The notes beneath the pieces are model-generated. The model was not told where the DNA came from, searched no databases, and worked only from the letters and a program-made list of their open reading frames with translations. Of a DNA stretch of 64,000 bases, positions 18,757-29,154 are shown piece after piece. Each line of letters begins with the position of its first letter. Position 1 is the first letter of the stretch. This stretch comes from Gammaproteobacteria bacterium (lineage in GTDB: Bacteria > Pseudomonadota > Gammaproteobacteria > JASBUN01): positions 1 through 64,000 of the forward strand of contig JASBUN010000046.1 in NCBI GenBank assembly GCA_030147845.1, in the 5' to 3' direction. A program made the position numbers and the translations under genes.

Positions 18757-19412
18757 TTTTGTTTTCCTTCTGCAGCGGCGCCCGAAAGGTTATCCAACTT
18801 CATTTGTAACAATGTGCGTTGCGGCGCAGCGGCAGCCAACGAATTGACCGCCTTCTCGTAGGCCGCCCGAGCTTGCGCCGTCTTACCTTGTTTACTATAG
18901 ATATCACCAAGTAACTCCTGGTATTGAGTGACGAAGCCGGATTGGTCTTTGACTCCGTCAACCAGCGCCAGCGCCTGGTCGGCATCACCCTGCGCCAACA
19001 TTACCCGCCCCAATCGAATGCGGGCGATGTGCTTCAAACCTACCATATCAGCGTGCCCAAGCGCCCATTGCAACTGCGCCCGCGCCGCCGTCAATTCGCC
19101 TTGCTGTAAGCGCAGTCGAGCCAATGCCAGTGCAGAGAGAGCGGCATACGGTGTTCCGCTGTAGTTGTTGATGATCTGATCGCCAACCGACATCGCCGCC
19201 TGCGGGTTATTCTCGGCCACCGCCGCCATGAGCTGTGAATAATAATTAGACGCTTGTGTGGACTGAGTCGACTGGTATTGAGTCCAGGCGCGCCAACCAA
19301 ATACCGCTGCCAAACCGATGGTTACGCCAATGACCAGAGAGCGCCCATTATCTTTCCACCATTTCTTGAGTTGCTCGACTGTTTCATCATCTGTTGCGTA
19401 CCCGTCCGCCAT
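18753..19412 (-). CDS. yfgM: YfgM-family TPR membrane protein (ancillary SecYEG/BamB neighbour)
   Basis: A 219-residue protein with a short cytoplasmic N terminus (TVEQLKKWWKDNG), one membrane anchor (SLVIGVTIGLAAVFGWRAW) and a periplasmic TPR-like domain, as in the YfgM family that interacts with SecYEG and periplasmic chaperones in E. coli. The track start is a TTG at 19430. I use the ATG at 19412 (MADGYATDDET) with GAGGATAGATGTG upstream. It overlaps bamB by 4 nt and follows hisS in the conserved cluster. Confidence 0.92.
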   Translation of the reverse strand: MADGYATDDETVEQLKKWWKDNGRSLVIGVTIGLAAVFGWRAWTQYQSTQSTQASNYYSQLMAAVAENNPQAAMSVGDQIINNYSGTPYAALSALALARLRLQQGELTAARAQLQWALGHADMVGLKHIARIRLGRVMLAQGDADQALALVDGVKDQSGFVTQYQELLGDIYSKQGKTAQARAAYEKAVNSLAAAAPQRTLLQMKLDNLSGAAAEGKQK

Positions 19413-19560
19413 CACATCTATCCTCATCAAAGTAATTCGTCATCCGGTCGCCCGCCCGGATCTACCGCATCCAACATAACTTTCGGTCAAGCACGGCGCG
19501 AAAACATCATTATGCGGTCACGCCCATTTACGGTGCAACCATGACCCACTCAAACCGCGG

Positions 19561-20832
19561 TTACTGTAACAGCTGTAATAGACGCTCCGGCAAGGCTGAG
19601 AGCAGCACATCTTCCTGCTCGGAGCTTTCGCGCAAACGCTTAAAACCGACGCTCCCGGTATCCAACTCAGCATCGCCCAGTATGATGGCGACCTGTGCGC
19701 CACTGCGGTCGGCGCGCTTGATCTGACTTTTGAAACTACCGCCACCGCAGCCGGTCTGTATGCGCAGGCGGTCATTGGCATCGCGCAAGCGCTCTACCAG
19801 CAGCAAACCTTCGCGCTCGGCACGCTCGCCGACCATAACGAGATAAGCATGGGGCGCAAAGTCCGGCTGCGGTGCGGCATCTTCCTGCAATAACGCCACC
19901 AGTCGCTCTAATCCCATGGCGAACCCCGCCGCTGCGGTCGGACGACCGCCCAACTGCTCCACCAGTCCGTCATAGCGGCCGCCTGCACACACCGTACCTT
20001 GCGCGCCGAGCTGATCAGTCACCCATTCGAAGACGGTATGACAGTAGTAATCGAGCCCACGTACCAAACGTGTATTCACGCTATAGTCGACACCGGCGGC
20101 ATCGAGCAGTTGTTTCAAACGCTGAAAGTGGCGCTGCGATTCATCACCGAGATATTGCGTAAGTCGCGGCGCCGCGTCGATCAACGACTGTAGATCAGGA
20201 TTCTTACTATCCAGCACGCGCAACGGATTGCTGTGCAAACGCCGGCGGCTATCCTCGTCCAATGCCTCCGGGCTGCGCAGAAAATACTCCACCAGCTCCG
20301 AACGATAAGCCGCGCGCTCTTCAGCCGTGCCAAGCGTGTTGATCTCGAGGCGCACATGCTTGAGTCCGATGACCGACCAAAACCGACGTGTCATTAGAAT
20401 CAGCTCGGCCTCAATGTCAGGGCCGGCCATGCCGAACGTTTCCACGCCAATCTGGTGAAATTGCCGGTAACGGCCTTTCTGTGGGCGCTCGTGACGGAAC
20501 ATGGGGCCGGCATACCAAAGACGCTGAATCTGATTGTGCAGCAGGCCATTCTCAATACCGGCGCGGACACAACCCGCCGTCCCTTCCGGGCGCAGCGTCA
20601 AATTGTCTCCATTGCGATCTTCGAAGGTATACATCTCCTTTTCGACGATGTCGGTCACCTCGCCGATAGAGCGCTTGAACAACTCGGTCTTTTCGACCAG
20701 CGGCAGGCGAATCTCGCGATAACCGTAGGCGCGTACGACATCGCGCACGCGGTCTTCCAGCCACTGCCAAAGCGGCGTTTGCTCCGGCGTAATGTCGTGC
20801 ATACCGCGAATGGCTTGAATACTTCTAGACAA
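19561..20832 (-). CDS. hisS: Histidyl-tRNA synthetase
   Basis: A class II aminoacyl-tRNA synthetase, about 423 residues. Motif 1 lies near [19 protein letters not shown]; motif 2 is [18 protein letters not shown]; the histidine signature [15 protein letters not shown] and motif 3 GFAMGLERL follow. The C-terminal anticodon domain includes [19 protein letters not shown]. The track start at 20880 adds 16 residues not seen in the family. I prefer the TTG at 20832 ([14 protein letters not shown]), which gives the usual length, though its Shine-Dalgarno is weak. Confidence 0.96.
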   Translation of the reverse strand: MSRSIQAIRGMHDITPEQTPLWQWLEDRVRDVVRAYGYREIRLPLVEKTELFKRSIGEVTDIVEKEMYTFEDRNGDNLTLRPEGTAGCVRAGIENGLLHNQIQRLWYAGPMFRHERPQKGRYRQFHQIGVETFGMAGPDIEAELILMTRRFWSVIGLKHVRLEINTLGTAEERAAYRSELVEYFLRSPEALDEDSRRRLHSNPLRVLDSKNPDLQSLIDAAPRLTQYLGDESQRHFQRLKQLLDAAGVDYSVNTRLVRGLDYYCHTVFEWVTDQLGAQGTVCAGGRYDGLVEQLGGRPTAAAGFAMGLERLVALLQEDAAPQPDFAPHAYLVMVGERAEREGLLLVERLRDANDRLRIQTGCGGGSFKSQIKRADRSGAQVAIILGDAELDTGSVGFKRLRESSEQEDVLLSALPERLLQLLQ

Positions 20833-20916
20833 TGGGCAGACTCTAAGTTTTGAAACAGAACGTATCGACCCGCGGGCCACCGACGGTGAGCGAGCGTGTG
20901 CCGAAAATCTACCGCA

Positions 20917-22074
20917 TCAGCCGCTCTGACCGACGCGCACGGTCAACGGTTGAACCGCATCACGGTGGCTCTCGCCGGCCGCCTTGCGGCGCTCGATCTC
21001 AGCGCGCACGGCTCGCTCCAGCTCATCCACCAATTGTGCGCTGGCCACCTTGTGGTGCGGTTTTCCGTCGATATACATGAGATTATTCGGCGTGCCGCCG
21101 GCTATACCGATGAGCGCTTCCTTGGCTTCGCCAGGGCCGTTTACCACGCAACCGATGACGGCCACATCCATCGGCTCAAGCACATCTTCCAAGCGCGCTT
21201 CCAAGGCGTTGACGGTAGCGATGACATCGAAATTCTGGCGCGAACACGACGGGCATGCGATCAAGTTGATGCCCTTATTGCGTACATGCAGCGCCTTGAG
21301 GATATCAAAACCGACTTTGACTTCTTCGACCGGGTCAGCCGCCAATGAGATACGGATGGTATCGCCGATACCGTCGGCCAGCAGCATGCCTAAACCGATC
21401 GCCGATTTTACCGCGCCGGCGCGTGCGCCGCCTGCCTCGGTGATGCCCAGATGTAGCGGCTGTTCGATTTGGCCGGCGAGCTGCCGGTACGCGGCGACCG
21501 TCATAAATACATCCGAGGCTTTCAGACTGACTTTGAAATTTTGAAAATCGAGCCGATCGAGCATCTCGATATGCCGCAACGCCGACTCCACCAACGCCTC
21601 CGGCGTCGGTTCACCGTATTTTTTCTGCAGGTCCTTTTCCAGCGAACCGGCGTTGACGCCGATACGGATCGGGATGTTGTGATCGCGCGCGCTGTCGACC
21701 ACGGCACGCACGCGGTCTTCGCGGCCGATATTACCGGGATTGATGCGCAGGCAATCGGCGCCCAATTCGGCCACGCGCAGGGCGATACGGTAATCAAAGT
21801 GGATATCGGACACCAGCGGCAGGGTCACTTGCCGGCGGATATCACCGAACGCCTCGGCCGCCTCCATGCTTGGCACCGATACACGCACGATGTCGGCGCC
21901 GGCGCGCTGCAAGGCCTGAATCTGATTGACCGTGGCGGCCACATCACAGGTTTCCGTATTAGTCATGCTCTGCACGGAAACCGGGGCATCGCCTCCTACG
22001 GCAACATTCCCGACCATGATCTGGCGCGATTTGCGTCGACGAATTGGCGATTCACGATGCATGGCGAATTCCAC
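20917..22074 (-). CDS. ispG: 4-hydroxy-3-methylbut-2-en-1-yl diphosphate synthase (flavodoxin)
   Basis: The iron-sulfur enzyme of the MEP isoprenoid pathway that converts methylerythritol cyclodiphosphate to HMBPP (385 residues). The TIM-barrel region is seen in [19 protein letters not shown] and [15 protein letters not shown]. The [4Fe-4S] ligands are in [12 protein letters not shown] and [13 protein letters not shown]. The length and single-domain form are those of the bacterial type without the plant/chlamydial insert. It lies 45 bp downstream of rodZ in the conserved cluster. An internal ATG (22062, [12 protein letters not shown]) is an alternative start. Confidence 0.97.
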   Translation of the reverse strand: MEFAMHRESPIRRRKSRQIMVGNVAVGGDAPVSVQSMTNTETCDVAATVNQIQALQRAGADIVRVSVPSMEAAEAFGDIRRQVTLPLVSDIHFDYRIALRVAELGADCLRINPGNIGREDRVRAVVDSARDHNIPIRIGVNAGSLEKDLQKKYGEPTPEALVESALRHIEMLDRLDFQNFKVSLKASDVFMTVAAYRQLAGQIEQPLHLGITEAGGARAGAVKSAIGLGMLLADGIGDTIRISLAADPVEEVKVGFDILKALHVRNKGINLIACPSCSRQNFDVIATVNALEARLEDVLEPMDVAVIGCVVNGPGEAKEALIGIAGGTPNNLMYIDGKPHHKVASAQLVDELERAVRAEIERRKAAGESHRDAVQPLTVRVGQSG

Positions 22075-22119
22075 CTATCCTGTTGAGTTGTACGTTCGCG
22101 AGTGACTGCTGTACGCCGT

Positions 22120-23067
22120 TCACCCGCCCACCTTGAAACGCGCCTTGCGGCCGTTACCATTGTAAGGCGACTGGTCGAACGGCTCACCATTGATCTGCAC
22201 CTCGACCGCCGGCGAATTGCCCAGCACCACCTGAAACGGCGCTTTACCGCTGACTTGTTCAACATCGCCGCTGCGGCCAAGTTTATAGACCAGCCGCTTG
22301 CCGGTCGCGTCGCGTACCTCAAGCCAGGAACTAGCGTTAAGACGCAGCGTCAAAACGTCCGCAGAACCGGCGGTCTTCGCCGCGCGAGCGCGGCCGGCGG
22401 TAGTCGCCGTTGCAGCAGCGGTAACACTCGCCGCCGCCGCCGGGCGCGGCGTTTCGCTCACCGCCGAAGCCGGTGCCTTGGCTACCTGATCGGGGCTGGT
22501 AGTCGCCGCCGCCGGAGCCACTGAGGCGGCGACCGCAGCGCCTGGGGCCTGCGCGGCCGGGGGCGCGTCTGCCACCGGTGGCGGAGCCGGCGGTAACGCC
22601 GCTACCGGTGTGTGTGATGGGGCCGCCGCCGGCGCGCCGCCGAGCTGGCCGAACAGTTCGTTGTTATACCACCAAATAGCCACCAGCCCGACCAGTACCA
22701 GGACGATCGCAGCAGTGGCATAACGCATACGCCGATCACCGCTACCGACCTGCCGGCGGCGATCGGTCGACACCAGCCGCTGGGGTGGCTCGACGCCGAC
22801 GTATTTGCCGTAGCCGTCTACCAGTTCATCACCAGGCAAGTTGAGCACGGCAGCGTAATTACGCAAATAACCGCGTACGAAAATCGGCGCCGGCAGTGCG
22901 TCATAGCGGTCTTCTTCCAACGCCGAAATGGTCTCGTGGCTGAGGCGCAACTGGTTGGCCACATCCTTGCGCGACAGTCCGAGTGTTTCGCGCGTTTGAC
23001 GCAACCGCTGACCTGGCGGATCGATCGCTCGTTCGGTGTCGATATCGGGTTCGGAATCACTACTCAT
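22120..23067 (-). CDS. rodZ: Cytoskeleton protein RodZ
   Basis: A bitopic membrane protein (315 residues) that ties MreB to the envelope and supports rod shape. The cytoplasmic helix-turn-helix is GQRLRQTRETLGLSRKDVANQ and SHETISALEEDRYDALP; a single membrane segment is YATAAIVLVLVGLVAIWWY. A long Ala/Pro-rich periplasmic linker follows (about 160-235), and the C-terminal DUF4115 domain has LRLNASSWLEVRDATGKRL. The start overlaps the pilF stop by 8 nt. The Ala/Pro linker is strongly biased in composition, which is normal for the family. Confidence 0.95.
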   Translation of the reverse strand: MSSDSEPDIDTERAIDPPGQRLRQTRETLGLSRKDVANQLRLSHETISALEEDRYDALPAPIFVRGYLRNYAAVLNLPGDELVDGYGKYVGVEPPQRLVSTDRRRQVGSGDRRMRYATAAIVLVLVGLVAIWWYNNELFGQLGGAPAAAPSHTPVAALPPAPPPVADAPPAAQAPGAAVAASVAPAAATTSPDQVAKAPASAVSETPRPAAAASVTAAATATTAGRARAAKTAGSADVLTLRLNASSWLEVRDATGKRLVYKLGRSGDVEQVSGKAPFQVVLGNSPAVEVQINGEPFDQSPYNGNGRKARFKVGG

Positions 23068-23818
23068 GCGACTGCATATCCAAAAGCTGGCGGGTTTCGT
23101 CAGAGTCGGGAAATTTCGCCTTCAGGCGCAGGGCATAACTCGACGCCGTGTTGCGGTCGCCGAGCTTGTTTTCAACCCTTATTCCCAACCACAAACTAGC
23201 CGCGGTCTGCGGACCGACCTCAGCATAGCGCTCCAAATAGGCGCGCGCCGGCAGGTAGCGCTGGCGTTGATAACTGAGTTCGGCCATGCGCAATAGCGCC
23301 GGCGCGAAATTCGGATCGCGGCGCAAGGCGGCGCGAAAATATTTCTCGGCCTTGTCCAGTTTATGTTCACGCAAGGCACACATACCCGCATTGGAGTAGG
23401 CCACCTCCGGACGATCATACAGCGGGTTACTATAGGCCATTCGGAATTGCTGTTCGGATTCCTTGATGCGCTTGCGTTCGCACAAAAAAACGCCATAACT
23501 GTTATGTGCAAGCGGATCATTGGGTGACAAGCGCAGCGCTTCATGGAAATGTTCTTCGGCCTTTTCGTAGTTACCCAGCCGCCAATACAGTACGGCGATG
23601 GTGCTATGAGCGGGGGCGTAATTCGAGTCTGCAGACAAAGCGCGCTGCAACTTCACCATTGCCTGGGAATAGTTTCCGTCCTGAATATAGGCTTTGCCGA
23701 GGTCAACGTTAATGCGCACAAGATTGCTTGCATTTTCTTCACGCGTACTCTGCGCCGAACACGCAAACAACAGCGGCAACAACAACGTCAGTAGTAGCGG
23801 CACACGGAGCCGTTTCAC
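23060..23818 (-). CDS. pilW: Type IV pilus biogenesis/stability lipoprotein PilW (PilF)
   Basis: A 252-residue TPR lipoprotein that acts as pilotin for the PilQ secretin. The signal peptide [17 protein letters not shown] has a lipobox Cys at about residue 20. TPR units include [42 protein letters not shown] and [20 protein letters not shown]. It starts with GTG whose GTGA overlaps the rlmN stop, and its own end overlaps rodZ by 8 nt, so rlmN-pilW-rodZ are translationally coupled. It implies that the cell makes type IV pili; other pil genes are not in this window. Confidence 0.93.
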   Translation of the reverse strand: MKRLRVPLLLTLLLPLLFACSAQSTREENASNLVRINVDLGKAYIQDGNYSQAMVKLQRALSADSNYAPAHSTIAVLYWRLGNYEKAEEHFHEALRLSPNDPLAHNSYGVFLCERKRIKESEQQFRMAYSNPLYDRPEVAYSNAGMCALREHKLDKAEKYFRAALRRDPNFAPALLRMAELSYQRQRYLPARAYLERYAEVGPQTAASLWLGIRVENKLGDRNTASSYALRLKAKFPDSDETRQLLDMQSHE

Positions 23819-24972
23819 AGCGACGTCCCTGCTATCTGAATTTCCAGCGCGTGGCGGTGTTTCTCCTGGCGACGGGTGCGATCATTCACCTCCCCCACCA
23901 GCTGCCCGCAGGCGGCAGCGATATCGTCGCCGCGCGTCTTGCGCGTCATGGTAGTCAATCCTCCTGCCTGCAGGATGCCGCGAAAGCGGTCGATCGCCTT
24001 GTCACTGGAACGCCGCCAACGAGTCCCGGGAAACGGGTTGAACGGAATCAGATTGACCTTGGACGGTACACTACGCAACAAACTCAGTAACTCACGCGCG
24101 TGTTCTTCGTGATCGTTGATGCCATCGAGCATGACATACTCGAAGGTAATCCGACCGTGAGGAGCATCTTTAATGTAGCGCCGGCAGGCCGCCAACAACG
24201 GCGCGATCGGGTACTTTTTGTTGAGCGGCACCAATTGGTCGCGCAAAGCGTCGTTAGGCGCGTGCAGCGACACCGCCAAGCTCACGCCGCTGACCTCGCG
24301 CAGCCGATCAATACCCGGCACCACACCTGCCGTACTCAAGGTAACCCGACGACGCGATATGCCGAAGGCCAGATCCTCCATCATGAGGTCCATAGCGTCG
24401 ACGACATTGTCAAAATTCATCAATGGCTCGCCCATGCCCATCATAACGACGTTGGTAATCAGGCGGTCACCGCGATTCCGCGGCAATCCCAACGCGCGCG
24501 CCGCAAACAGCACTTGCCCGATAATCTCGGCGCTGGTGAGATTACGGTTAAAACCCTGTGTGGCGGTGGAACAGAACGTGCAGTTGAGCGTACAACCGAC
24601 TTGGCTGGAAACGCACAAGGTGCCGCGATCCCCATCGGGAATAAACACGGTCTCAATGGAGTTGCCGCACGACATGCGCAACACCCATTTGCGCGTACCG
24701 TCGCTCGACGGCTGATCCAGCACTAACTCCGGCAAACGTATCTCGGCAATCTCGGCCAGTCGCGCCCGAAACGCCTTGCTGAGGTTGGTCATCGCCTGGA
24801 AATCCACCACACCTTCGTGATAGATCCAGCGCATTACCTGTGACACACGAAATGGCTTCTCGCCCAGCTCGGCGAAAAAGGTTTCCAACCGGCTGCGTGT
24901 CAGGCCGAGCAGGTTGATGATGCCGCCCTCGGCAGCGCCGCCATTTTTAGCGTGTGCGTGCACAAATCTCAT
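23815..24972 (-). CDS. rlmN: 23S rRNA/tRNA adenine-C2 methyltransferase RlmN (radical SAM)
   Basis: A dual-specificity enzyme methylating A2503 of 23S rRNA and A37 of some tRNAs, about 385 residues. The radical-SAM cluster motif is [17 protein letters not shown]; upstream is [12 protein letters not shown] and downstream [15 protein letters not shown]. The catalytic cysteine region near the C terminus is [17 protein letters not shown]. The track opens at 25044 inside ndk. The ATG at 24972 gives the usual length and still overlaps ndk by 26 nt; a GTG at 24963 is equally possible. The Shine-Dalgarno is weak, so coupling to ndk translation is likely. Confidence 0.95.
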   Translation of the reverse strand: MRFVHAHAKNGGAAEGGIINLLGLTRSRLETFFAELGEKPFRVSQVMRWIYHEGVVDFQAMTNLSKAFRARLAEIAEIRLPELVLDQPSSDGTRKWVLRMSCGNSIETVFIPDGDRGTLCVSSQVGCTLNCTFCSTATQGFNRNLTSAEIIGQVLFAARALGLPRNRGDRLITNVVMMGMGEPLMNFDNVVDAMDLMMEDLAFGISRRRVTLSTAGVVPGIDRLREVSGVSLAVSLHAPNDALRDQLVPLNKKYPIAPLLAACRRYIKDAPHGRITFEYVMLDGINDHEEHARELLSLLRSVPSKVNLIPFNPFPGTRWRRSSDKAIDRFRGILQAGGLTTMTRKTRGDDIAAACGQLVGEVNDRTRRQEKHRHALEIQIAGTSL

Positions 24973-25378
24973 CTTCACGAAAGAAAAAAGCGATTTCGAC
25001 CTTAGCCGTATCGGGGCCGTCCGAACCGTGCACCGCGTTCTCATCCACAGTGTCGGCGAAATCGGCGCGGATTGTGCCCGGCGCGGCGTCCTTCGGATTG
25101 GTAGCGCCCATCAACTGACGATGCCTGGCGACCGCCTGCTCGCCTTCCAGCACCTGCACCAGCACCGGACCGGAGGTCATGAACTGCACCAAGTCACGGA
25201 AAAACGGCCGCTCACGGTGGACTGCATAGAAATCTTCGGCCTGTTCGCGGCGCAACTGCAACATCTTGGCGGCGACAATATGCAAACCGCCCGACTCAAA
25301 GCGGCGGTAGATTTCGCCAATCACGTTCTTGGCCACGGCATCCGGTTTAATGATGGAGAGTGTACGCTCGCTAGCCAT
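24947..25378 (-). CDS. ndk: Nucleoside diphosphate kinase
   Basis: A 143-residue cytosolic kinase that transfers the gamma-phosphate of ATP to NDPs. It shows [16 protein letters not shown] at the N terminus, the Kpn-like [19 protein letters not shown] block, and the phosphohistidine in NAVHGSD. The track start is a TTG two codons upstream; the ATG at 25378 has GAGGTTGGAA before it and gives exactly the common bacterial length. Its 3' end overlaps rlmN. A terminator-like hairpin for the opposite-side isc operon lies 50 bp upstream, so ndk starts a new transcription unit. Confidence 0.97.
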   Translation of the reverse strand: MASERTLSIIKPDAVAKNVIGEIYRRFESGGLHIVAAKMLQLRREQAEDFYAVHRERPFFRDLVQFMTSGPVLVQVLEGEQAVARHRQLMGATNPKDAAPGTIRADFADTVDENAVHGSDGPDTAKVEIAFFFREDEICARTR

Positions 25379-25415
25379 TTCCAACCTCTATCATTGCAGC
25401 TTTAATTTTCAGATT

Positions 25416-25453
25416 ACAAAAAGCACGTAAACCCGCGATGCTACGCGGGTTTA
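25416..25453 (-). terminator. Rho-independent terminator after iscX
   Basis: On the minus strand AAACCCGCG, a 6-nt loop and CGCGGGTTT form a perfect 9-bp stem followed by ACGTGCTTTTTG. It lies about 65 bp past the iscX stop and closes the isc operon before ndk. Confidence 0.85.
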
Positions 25454-25516
25454 GGATAGTCTACCCCTGCCCCGACAACGAGGCAATCACCGTCCGCCGC
25501 GCGCGCCTGGCGCGGC

Positions 25517-25717
25517 TCAATCGCGTTCCTCGATCCAGGCCATCTGAATCGCCTCAAGGATCTTCTCACCCGAGCGCTCCGGGTCATCGTCAAACTCATC
25601 CAGCTCACATATCCAGCGATGCAAATCCGTGAAACGCACGTAGCGCGGGTCATCATCGGCGTGAGCGTCGTCCAGCGCGATCGCAATCTCGAGCGTATCG
25701 GTCCACTTCAGACCCAT
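25517..25717 (-). CDS. iscX: Fe-S cluster assembly protein IscX
   Basis: A 66-residue acidic protein, the usual length, that binds IscS and modulates iron delivery in the ISC pathway. Visible family features are [40 protein letters not shown] and a C-terminal [24 protein letters not shown] precedes the ATG. It is the last gene of the isc operon, 153 bp after fdx; that gap contains what looks like a degraded family-B remnant. A strong terminator hairpin follows. Confidence 0.95.
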   Translation of the reverse strand: MGLKWTDTLEIAIALDDAHADDDPRYVRFTDLHRWICELDEFDDDPERSGEKILEAIQMAWIEERD

Positions 25718-25732
25718 CGGTATCTCCTCAGA

Positions 25733-25850
25733 AACCGTTGAAAAATCCTAGGATAACGACGTGCAGCGTAGAAACAGGGCGCATCCGGCATGTGAGTCAG
25801 CCGCTCAACCCGGCTCTGCCGCCATTTTCCGCCTCGCCTACTGGCTGCGG
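25733..25850. repeat. Possible degenerate family-B remnant
   Basis: CCGTTGAAAAATCCTAGG at the left and GCCATTTTCCGCCTCGCC at the right resemble the left terminus and the right interior of family B, but the middle and right terminus are not recognisable. Low confidence. Confidence 0.3.
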
Positions 25851-25870
25851 CAAGCCTGCTCGATCGACCG

Positions 25871-26209
25871 CTAGTGATTCTCCGACACCATATTGATGGT
25901 GTATTTCGGCAGTTCGATCACCAGGTCGGCATCGCCGACCACGGTCTGACAACTGAGACGCGAGTCCGGCTCCAGCCCCCAGGCTTTGTCGAGTAAGTCG
26001 TCCTCGTCTTCCGAATTCTCGTTGAGCGACTCCATGCCCTCGCGAACATATACGTGACAGGTCGTACAGGCGCAGGATTTCTCACACGCATGCTCGATAT
26101 CGATACCATGCGCCAAAGCGGCATCGCAAACGCTTATGCCCGGCTCGACTTCGATGACCGCGCCCTCGGGACAGATTTCCTCGTGAGGCAGAAAAATAAT
26201 TTGCGGCAT
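25871..26209 (-). CDS. fdx: ISC-system [2Fe-2S] ferredoxin
   Basis: A 112-residue adrenodoxin-type ferredoxin supplying electrons for Fe-S assembly. Cluster ligands are in HACEKSCACTTCHVYV plus SCQTVVGDADL. The N terminus PQIIFLPHEEICPEGAVIEV is typical of bacterial ISC ferredoxins, not plant-type ones. GAGGTATGTCTTA precedes the ATG. It lies 45 bp after hscA and belongs to the operon. Confidence 0.96.
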   Translation of the reverse strand: MPQIIFLPHEEICPEGAVIEVEPGISVCDAALAHGIDIEHACEKSCACTTCHVYVREGMESLNENSEDEDDLLDKAWGLEPDSRLSCQTVVGDADLVIELPKYTINMVSENH

Positions 26210-26254
26210 TAAGACATACCTCAGCTACGGCGGGCTACTGCCACGCTCAAAGTT

Positions 26255-28129
26255 CTACTCGAATTCCTGCACTTTCCGGCCCGTCATGGCGGCCTGGATA
26301 TTACGGTTCATACGTCGTTCCACATAGCCGGCACACGATTTTTCCAGCGCCAACATGGCCTGTTTGATGCCCTGCACATTTCCGCTACGACGTTTTTCGG
26401 CCAGATCGGCCATGGCGTGGTCGATGACGGCTCGCTCATCCGACGACAGCAACTGCTGGCCATCAGTCGATAAGGCGGCGGTCAGTGCTTCCATGACGCG
26501 ATCCGCCTCAACCTGCTGCTCGCGTAGACGCCGAGCCTGCATGTCTTCATCGGCATGAGCCATCGAATCGCGCAGCATCTGTTCTATTTCCCCGTCGGTC
26601 AGACCATACGACGGTTTAACCTCGATACTGGCATGGACGCCGCTGGCCTGCTCAGTGGCGCTGACACTGAGCAGGCCGTCGGCATCCACCTGAAACGTCA
26701 CCCGCACTCGCGCCGCGCCGGCGACCATGGCAGGAATCTCGCGCAAGGCAAAACGCGCCAGCGAGCGACAGGCATCGACCGTTTCCCGCTCGCCCTGAAG
26801 TACATGGATAGTCATAGCGGTCTGGCCATCCTTATAGGTGGTGAATTCCTGCGCGCGCGCCACCGGGATGGTGGTATTGCGCGGAATCAGCTTTTCCACC
26901 AAGCCGCCCATGGTCTCCAGTCCGAGCGACAACGGAATCACGTCCAACAACAGCATGCCGTCTCCAGCTTTGTTGCCCGCCAAGACGTCGGCCTGCAACG
27001 CCGCACCAATGGCGACAACGCGATCCGGATCGATCTCGACCAACGGTAAACGACCGAGAAATTCACCGACCTTTTCCCGCACGCGCGGCACGCGCGTCGA
27101 TCCACCGACCATAACCACATCCAAAATTTCATCGACACTCACGCCGGCATCGCGCAACGCACGGCGGCATGGGCTGAGGGTGCGCTTGATCAGCGGGTCA
27201 ATAATTTCGTTGAATCGGTCCCGCGACAGCACACCTTGCCAACGACTACCGTCCATCCGCTGCACCGACAAGGGCACCTCGTCGACCGCGGTCAGCGCCT
27301 CTTTGGCAGCGCGCGCATCGTGCAACAGGCGGCGCATCTGTGCGTGATCGGAATCCTCGGCGATATCGGCTTGCGCCATGATCCACTGCGCGATTGCACG
27401 ATCCATATCGTCGCCGCCGAGGGCACTATCGCCGGCCGTCGCCAAAACCTCAAACACGCCGCGCGTGAGGCGCAAAATGGATATATCAAACGTACCGCCG
27501 CCTAGATCGTAGACCGCAATCACGCCTTCTGAGCCACGATCAAGTCCATACGCCAACGCCGCGGCTGTGGGCTCATTCAACAGACGCAACACATTGAGAC
27601 CGGCCAGCCGCGCGGCGTCCTTGGTGGCCTGGCGCTGGGCATCATCGAAATAGGCCGGCACCGTAATGACCACGCCGGTCAGTTCACCGCCCAGACCAGC
27701 CTCGGCGCGCCGACGCAAAACCGTCAATATTTCGGCCGATACCTCGACCGCAGTAACCTCCCCCGCAGCGGTGCACAGGCGTGGTACGGCGGCGTCACCG
27801 TCGACGAACTCGTAGGGCAAGCGTGTACCGAGGCGCTGTATGTCAGCGATGCCCCGACCCATGAGTCGTTTGATCGAAGCGATGGTATTAAGCGGATCGA
27901 CCGCGCCGGCGGCATCGGCCGCATAGCCGACCACCGGTGCGCGATCAGCCGAATAGCGCACCACCGACGGCAGCAGATGGCGGCCTTGCTCATCGGCCAG
28001 CGTCTGCACCTGCCCGCTACGCACGGTAGCCACCAGTGAATTGGTTGTACCCAGATCAATACCCGCGGCCAATCGATGCTGATGCGGTAGCGTCGATCGA
28101 CCGGGCTCGGAAATTTGCAATAAGGCCAT
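26255..28129 (-). CDS. hscA: Fe-S protein assembly chaperone HscA (Hsp70)
   Basis: A specialised Hsp70 (624 residues) that with HscB promotes cluster transfer from IscU. The ATPase domain has [28 protein letters not shown] and [17 protein letters not shown]. The substrate domain follows from about 390 ([17 protein letters not shown]), then a helical lid. The N-terminal extension ([20 protein letters not shown]) and lack of a long DnaK-like acidic tail are HscA features. Its gene is parted from hscB by 451 bp of repeats, unusual because these genes normally adjoin, so it may rely on read-through or a new promoter. Confidence 0.96.
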   Translation of the reverse strand: MALLQISEPGRSTLPHQHRLAAGIDLGTTNSLVATVRSGQVQTLADEQGRHLLPSVVRYSADRAPVVGYAADAAGAVDPLNTIASIKRLMGRGIADIQRLGTRLPYEFVDGDAAVPRLCTAAGEVTAVEVSAEILTVLRRRAEAGLGGELTGVVITVPAYFDDAQRQATKDAARLAGLNVLRLLNEPTAAALAYGLDRGSEGVIAVYDLGGGTFDISILRLTRGVFEVLATAGDSALGGDDMDRAIAQWIMAQADIAEDSDHAQMRRLLHDARAAKEALTAVDEVPLSVQRMDGSRWQGVLSRDRFNEIIDPLIKRTLSPCRRALRDAGVSVDEILDVVMVGGSTRVPRVREKVGEFLGRLPLVEIDPDRVVAIGAALQADVLAGNKAGDGMLLLDVIPLSLGLETMGGLVEKLIPRNTTIPVARAQEFTTYKDGQTAMTIHVLQGERETVDACRSLARFALREIPAMVAGAARVRVTFQVDADGLLSVSATEQASGVHASIEVKPSYGLTDGEIEQMLRDSMAHADEDMQARRLREQQVEADRVMEALTAALSTDGQQLLSSDERAVIDHAMADLAEKRRSGNVQGIKQAMLALEKSCAGYVERRMNRNIQAAMTGRKVQEFE

Positions 28130-28270
28130 GATCAGTCAGTGCGTTGTAAAACAAATGGGAACGGGATCGGGCGCACAATCCAGGCAACGTTACTGGAGCA
28201 AGAAATCGATACGGCGGTCTACGCATACCTCGCGGCCCGCGTTGGTTAGCGAAACCCACACACGCTACCC

Positions 28271-28422
28271 CCAGCGTCCTGTCGGGCTCGGGAGGAACCT
28301 ACTGAGAAGAAGCCATTTGCGCCGGAACGTCCGATCCTTCTCGTCAAACAGCGACGCTCGATGTCCTCAAACAGTCAGGTGCTTCGCCTCAGACCAGCGC
28401 CCCTCGTTACGATCGTCTAACG
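28271..28422. repeat. Family-A intergenic repeat, copy A4 (right end cut by family B)
   Basis: The left end is CAGCGTCCTGTCGGGCTCGG, the interior is AAGAAGCCATTTGCGCCGGA, and the distal core is CCCCTCGTTACGATCGTCTA. It is in the same orientation as A2. The expected right terminus (AAGTCCGACAG...) is absent; the sequence runs straight into the left end of B2, suggesting that B was inserted into A or replaced its terminus. Confidence 0.7.
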
Positions 28423-28565
28423 GGTTGTTGAAAAGCCATCGGGCAGCGCCATGCGGCGTTGGGAAACGGCTCAAAATGCTCATTTACTGACATGTAAACT
28501 GCGCTTTCCCGCCGTTTTCCGCCTTGTCTGGCATCCACCAGAGACTTTTTCAACAACCTGCTAAG
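28419..28565. repeat. Family-B intergenic repeat, copy B2
   Basis: The termini GGGTTGTTGAAAAGCC and CTTTTTCAACAACCTGCTAA are inverted repeats. The interior ATGCGGCGTTGGGAAACGGC, GCTCATTTACTGACATGTAA and CCGCCGTTTTCCGCCTTGTC is nearly the reverse complement of copy B3. It ends 16 bp before the hscB stop. Confidence 0.9.
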
Positions 28566-28580
28566 TCGCATGGAAGGCGC

Positions 28581-29129
28581 CTAGCGCTCATCCTCCAACT
28601 CAGCTTCGAGTTCTTGCGCCTCGTGGCGCAATTTGTATAGAAACTGCATGCGGCGCACCAAATCCTTGGCTTGAGCCAGTGCGGCGGCGTCAGTTTCCAG
28701 CAAGCGCGACGCCAGCTGCTCGGTCATGACGCGGATATCGGTACCCACGCCGTCGAGAATACGACCCACTTGGTCGAGCGGGTCGGTCGTCGCGCGCACC
28801 TCACTCAGTGCTTCGCGACGCTCCATTTGCGCCATCAAAAATTCCGTATCGACAACGGTATCCTGCTCGTCATTCCATTCGAGACCGCGCAGCGACAACA
28901 GATAGATTGCCCGCCGTAGCGGATCTTTCAAAACTTGGTATGCCTCATTGACCTGTGCAGCGCGCTGCAACGCGAGCCGTCGCTCCTGATCTGGAGCGCT
29001 GGCAAAACGATCCGGGTGCGTGGCCTGCTGAAGCTCGCGGTAGCGCGCACTCAACAAACCCTGCTCCACAGAAAAACTGGTGGGCAGGGCAAACAGCTCA
29101 AAATGATTGGACGACAAATCCGAGGGCAT
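28581..29129 (-). CDS. hscB: Fe-S assembly co-chaperone HscB (J protein)
   Basis: A 182-residue DnaJ-like co-chaperone that recruits IscU to HscA and stimulates its ATPase. The N-terminal J domain (FELFALPTSFSVEQGLLSAR) has the HPD signature in QATHPDRFA, and NEAYQVLKDPLRRAIYLL follows. The C-terminal three-helix domain contains EFLMAQMERREALSEVR. Size and domains are standard. It lies 25 bp downstream of iscA; the normal next gene, hscA, is displaced by the repeat insertion. Confidence 0.96.
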   Translation of the reverse strand: MPSDLSSNHFELFALPTSFSVEQGLLSARYRELQQATHPDRFASAPDQERRLALQRAAQVNEAYQVLKDPLRRAIYLLSLRGLEWNDEQDTVVDTEFLMAQMERREALSEVRATTDPLDQVGRILDGVGTDIRVMTEQLASRLLETDAAALAQAKDLVRRMQFLYKLRHEAQELEAELEDER

Positions 29130-29154
29130 GGAACCGCGCCGGCTTCAGACTGGC

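Larger units (their letters stand above)
28130..28580. other. 451-bp repeat-filled gap splitting hscB from hscA
   Basis: It holds one family-A and one family-B repeat side by side. The piece next to hscA (28130-28270) has no recognisable gene. No credible ORF is present on either strand. Confidence 0.7.
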
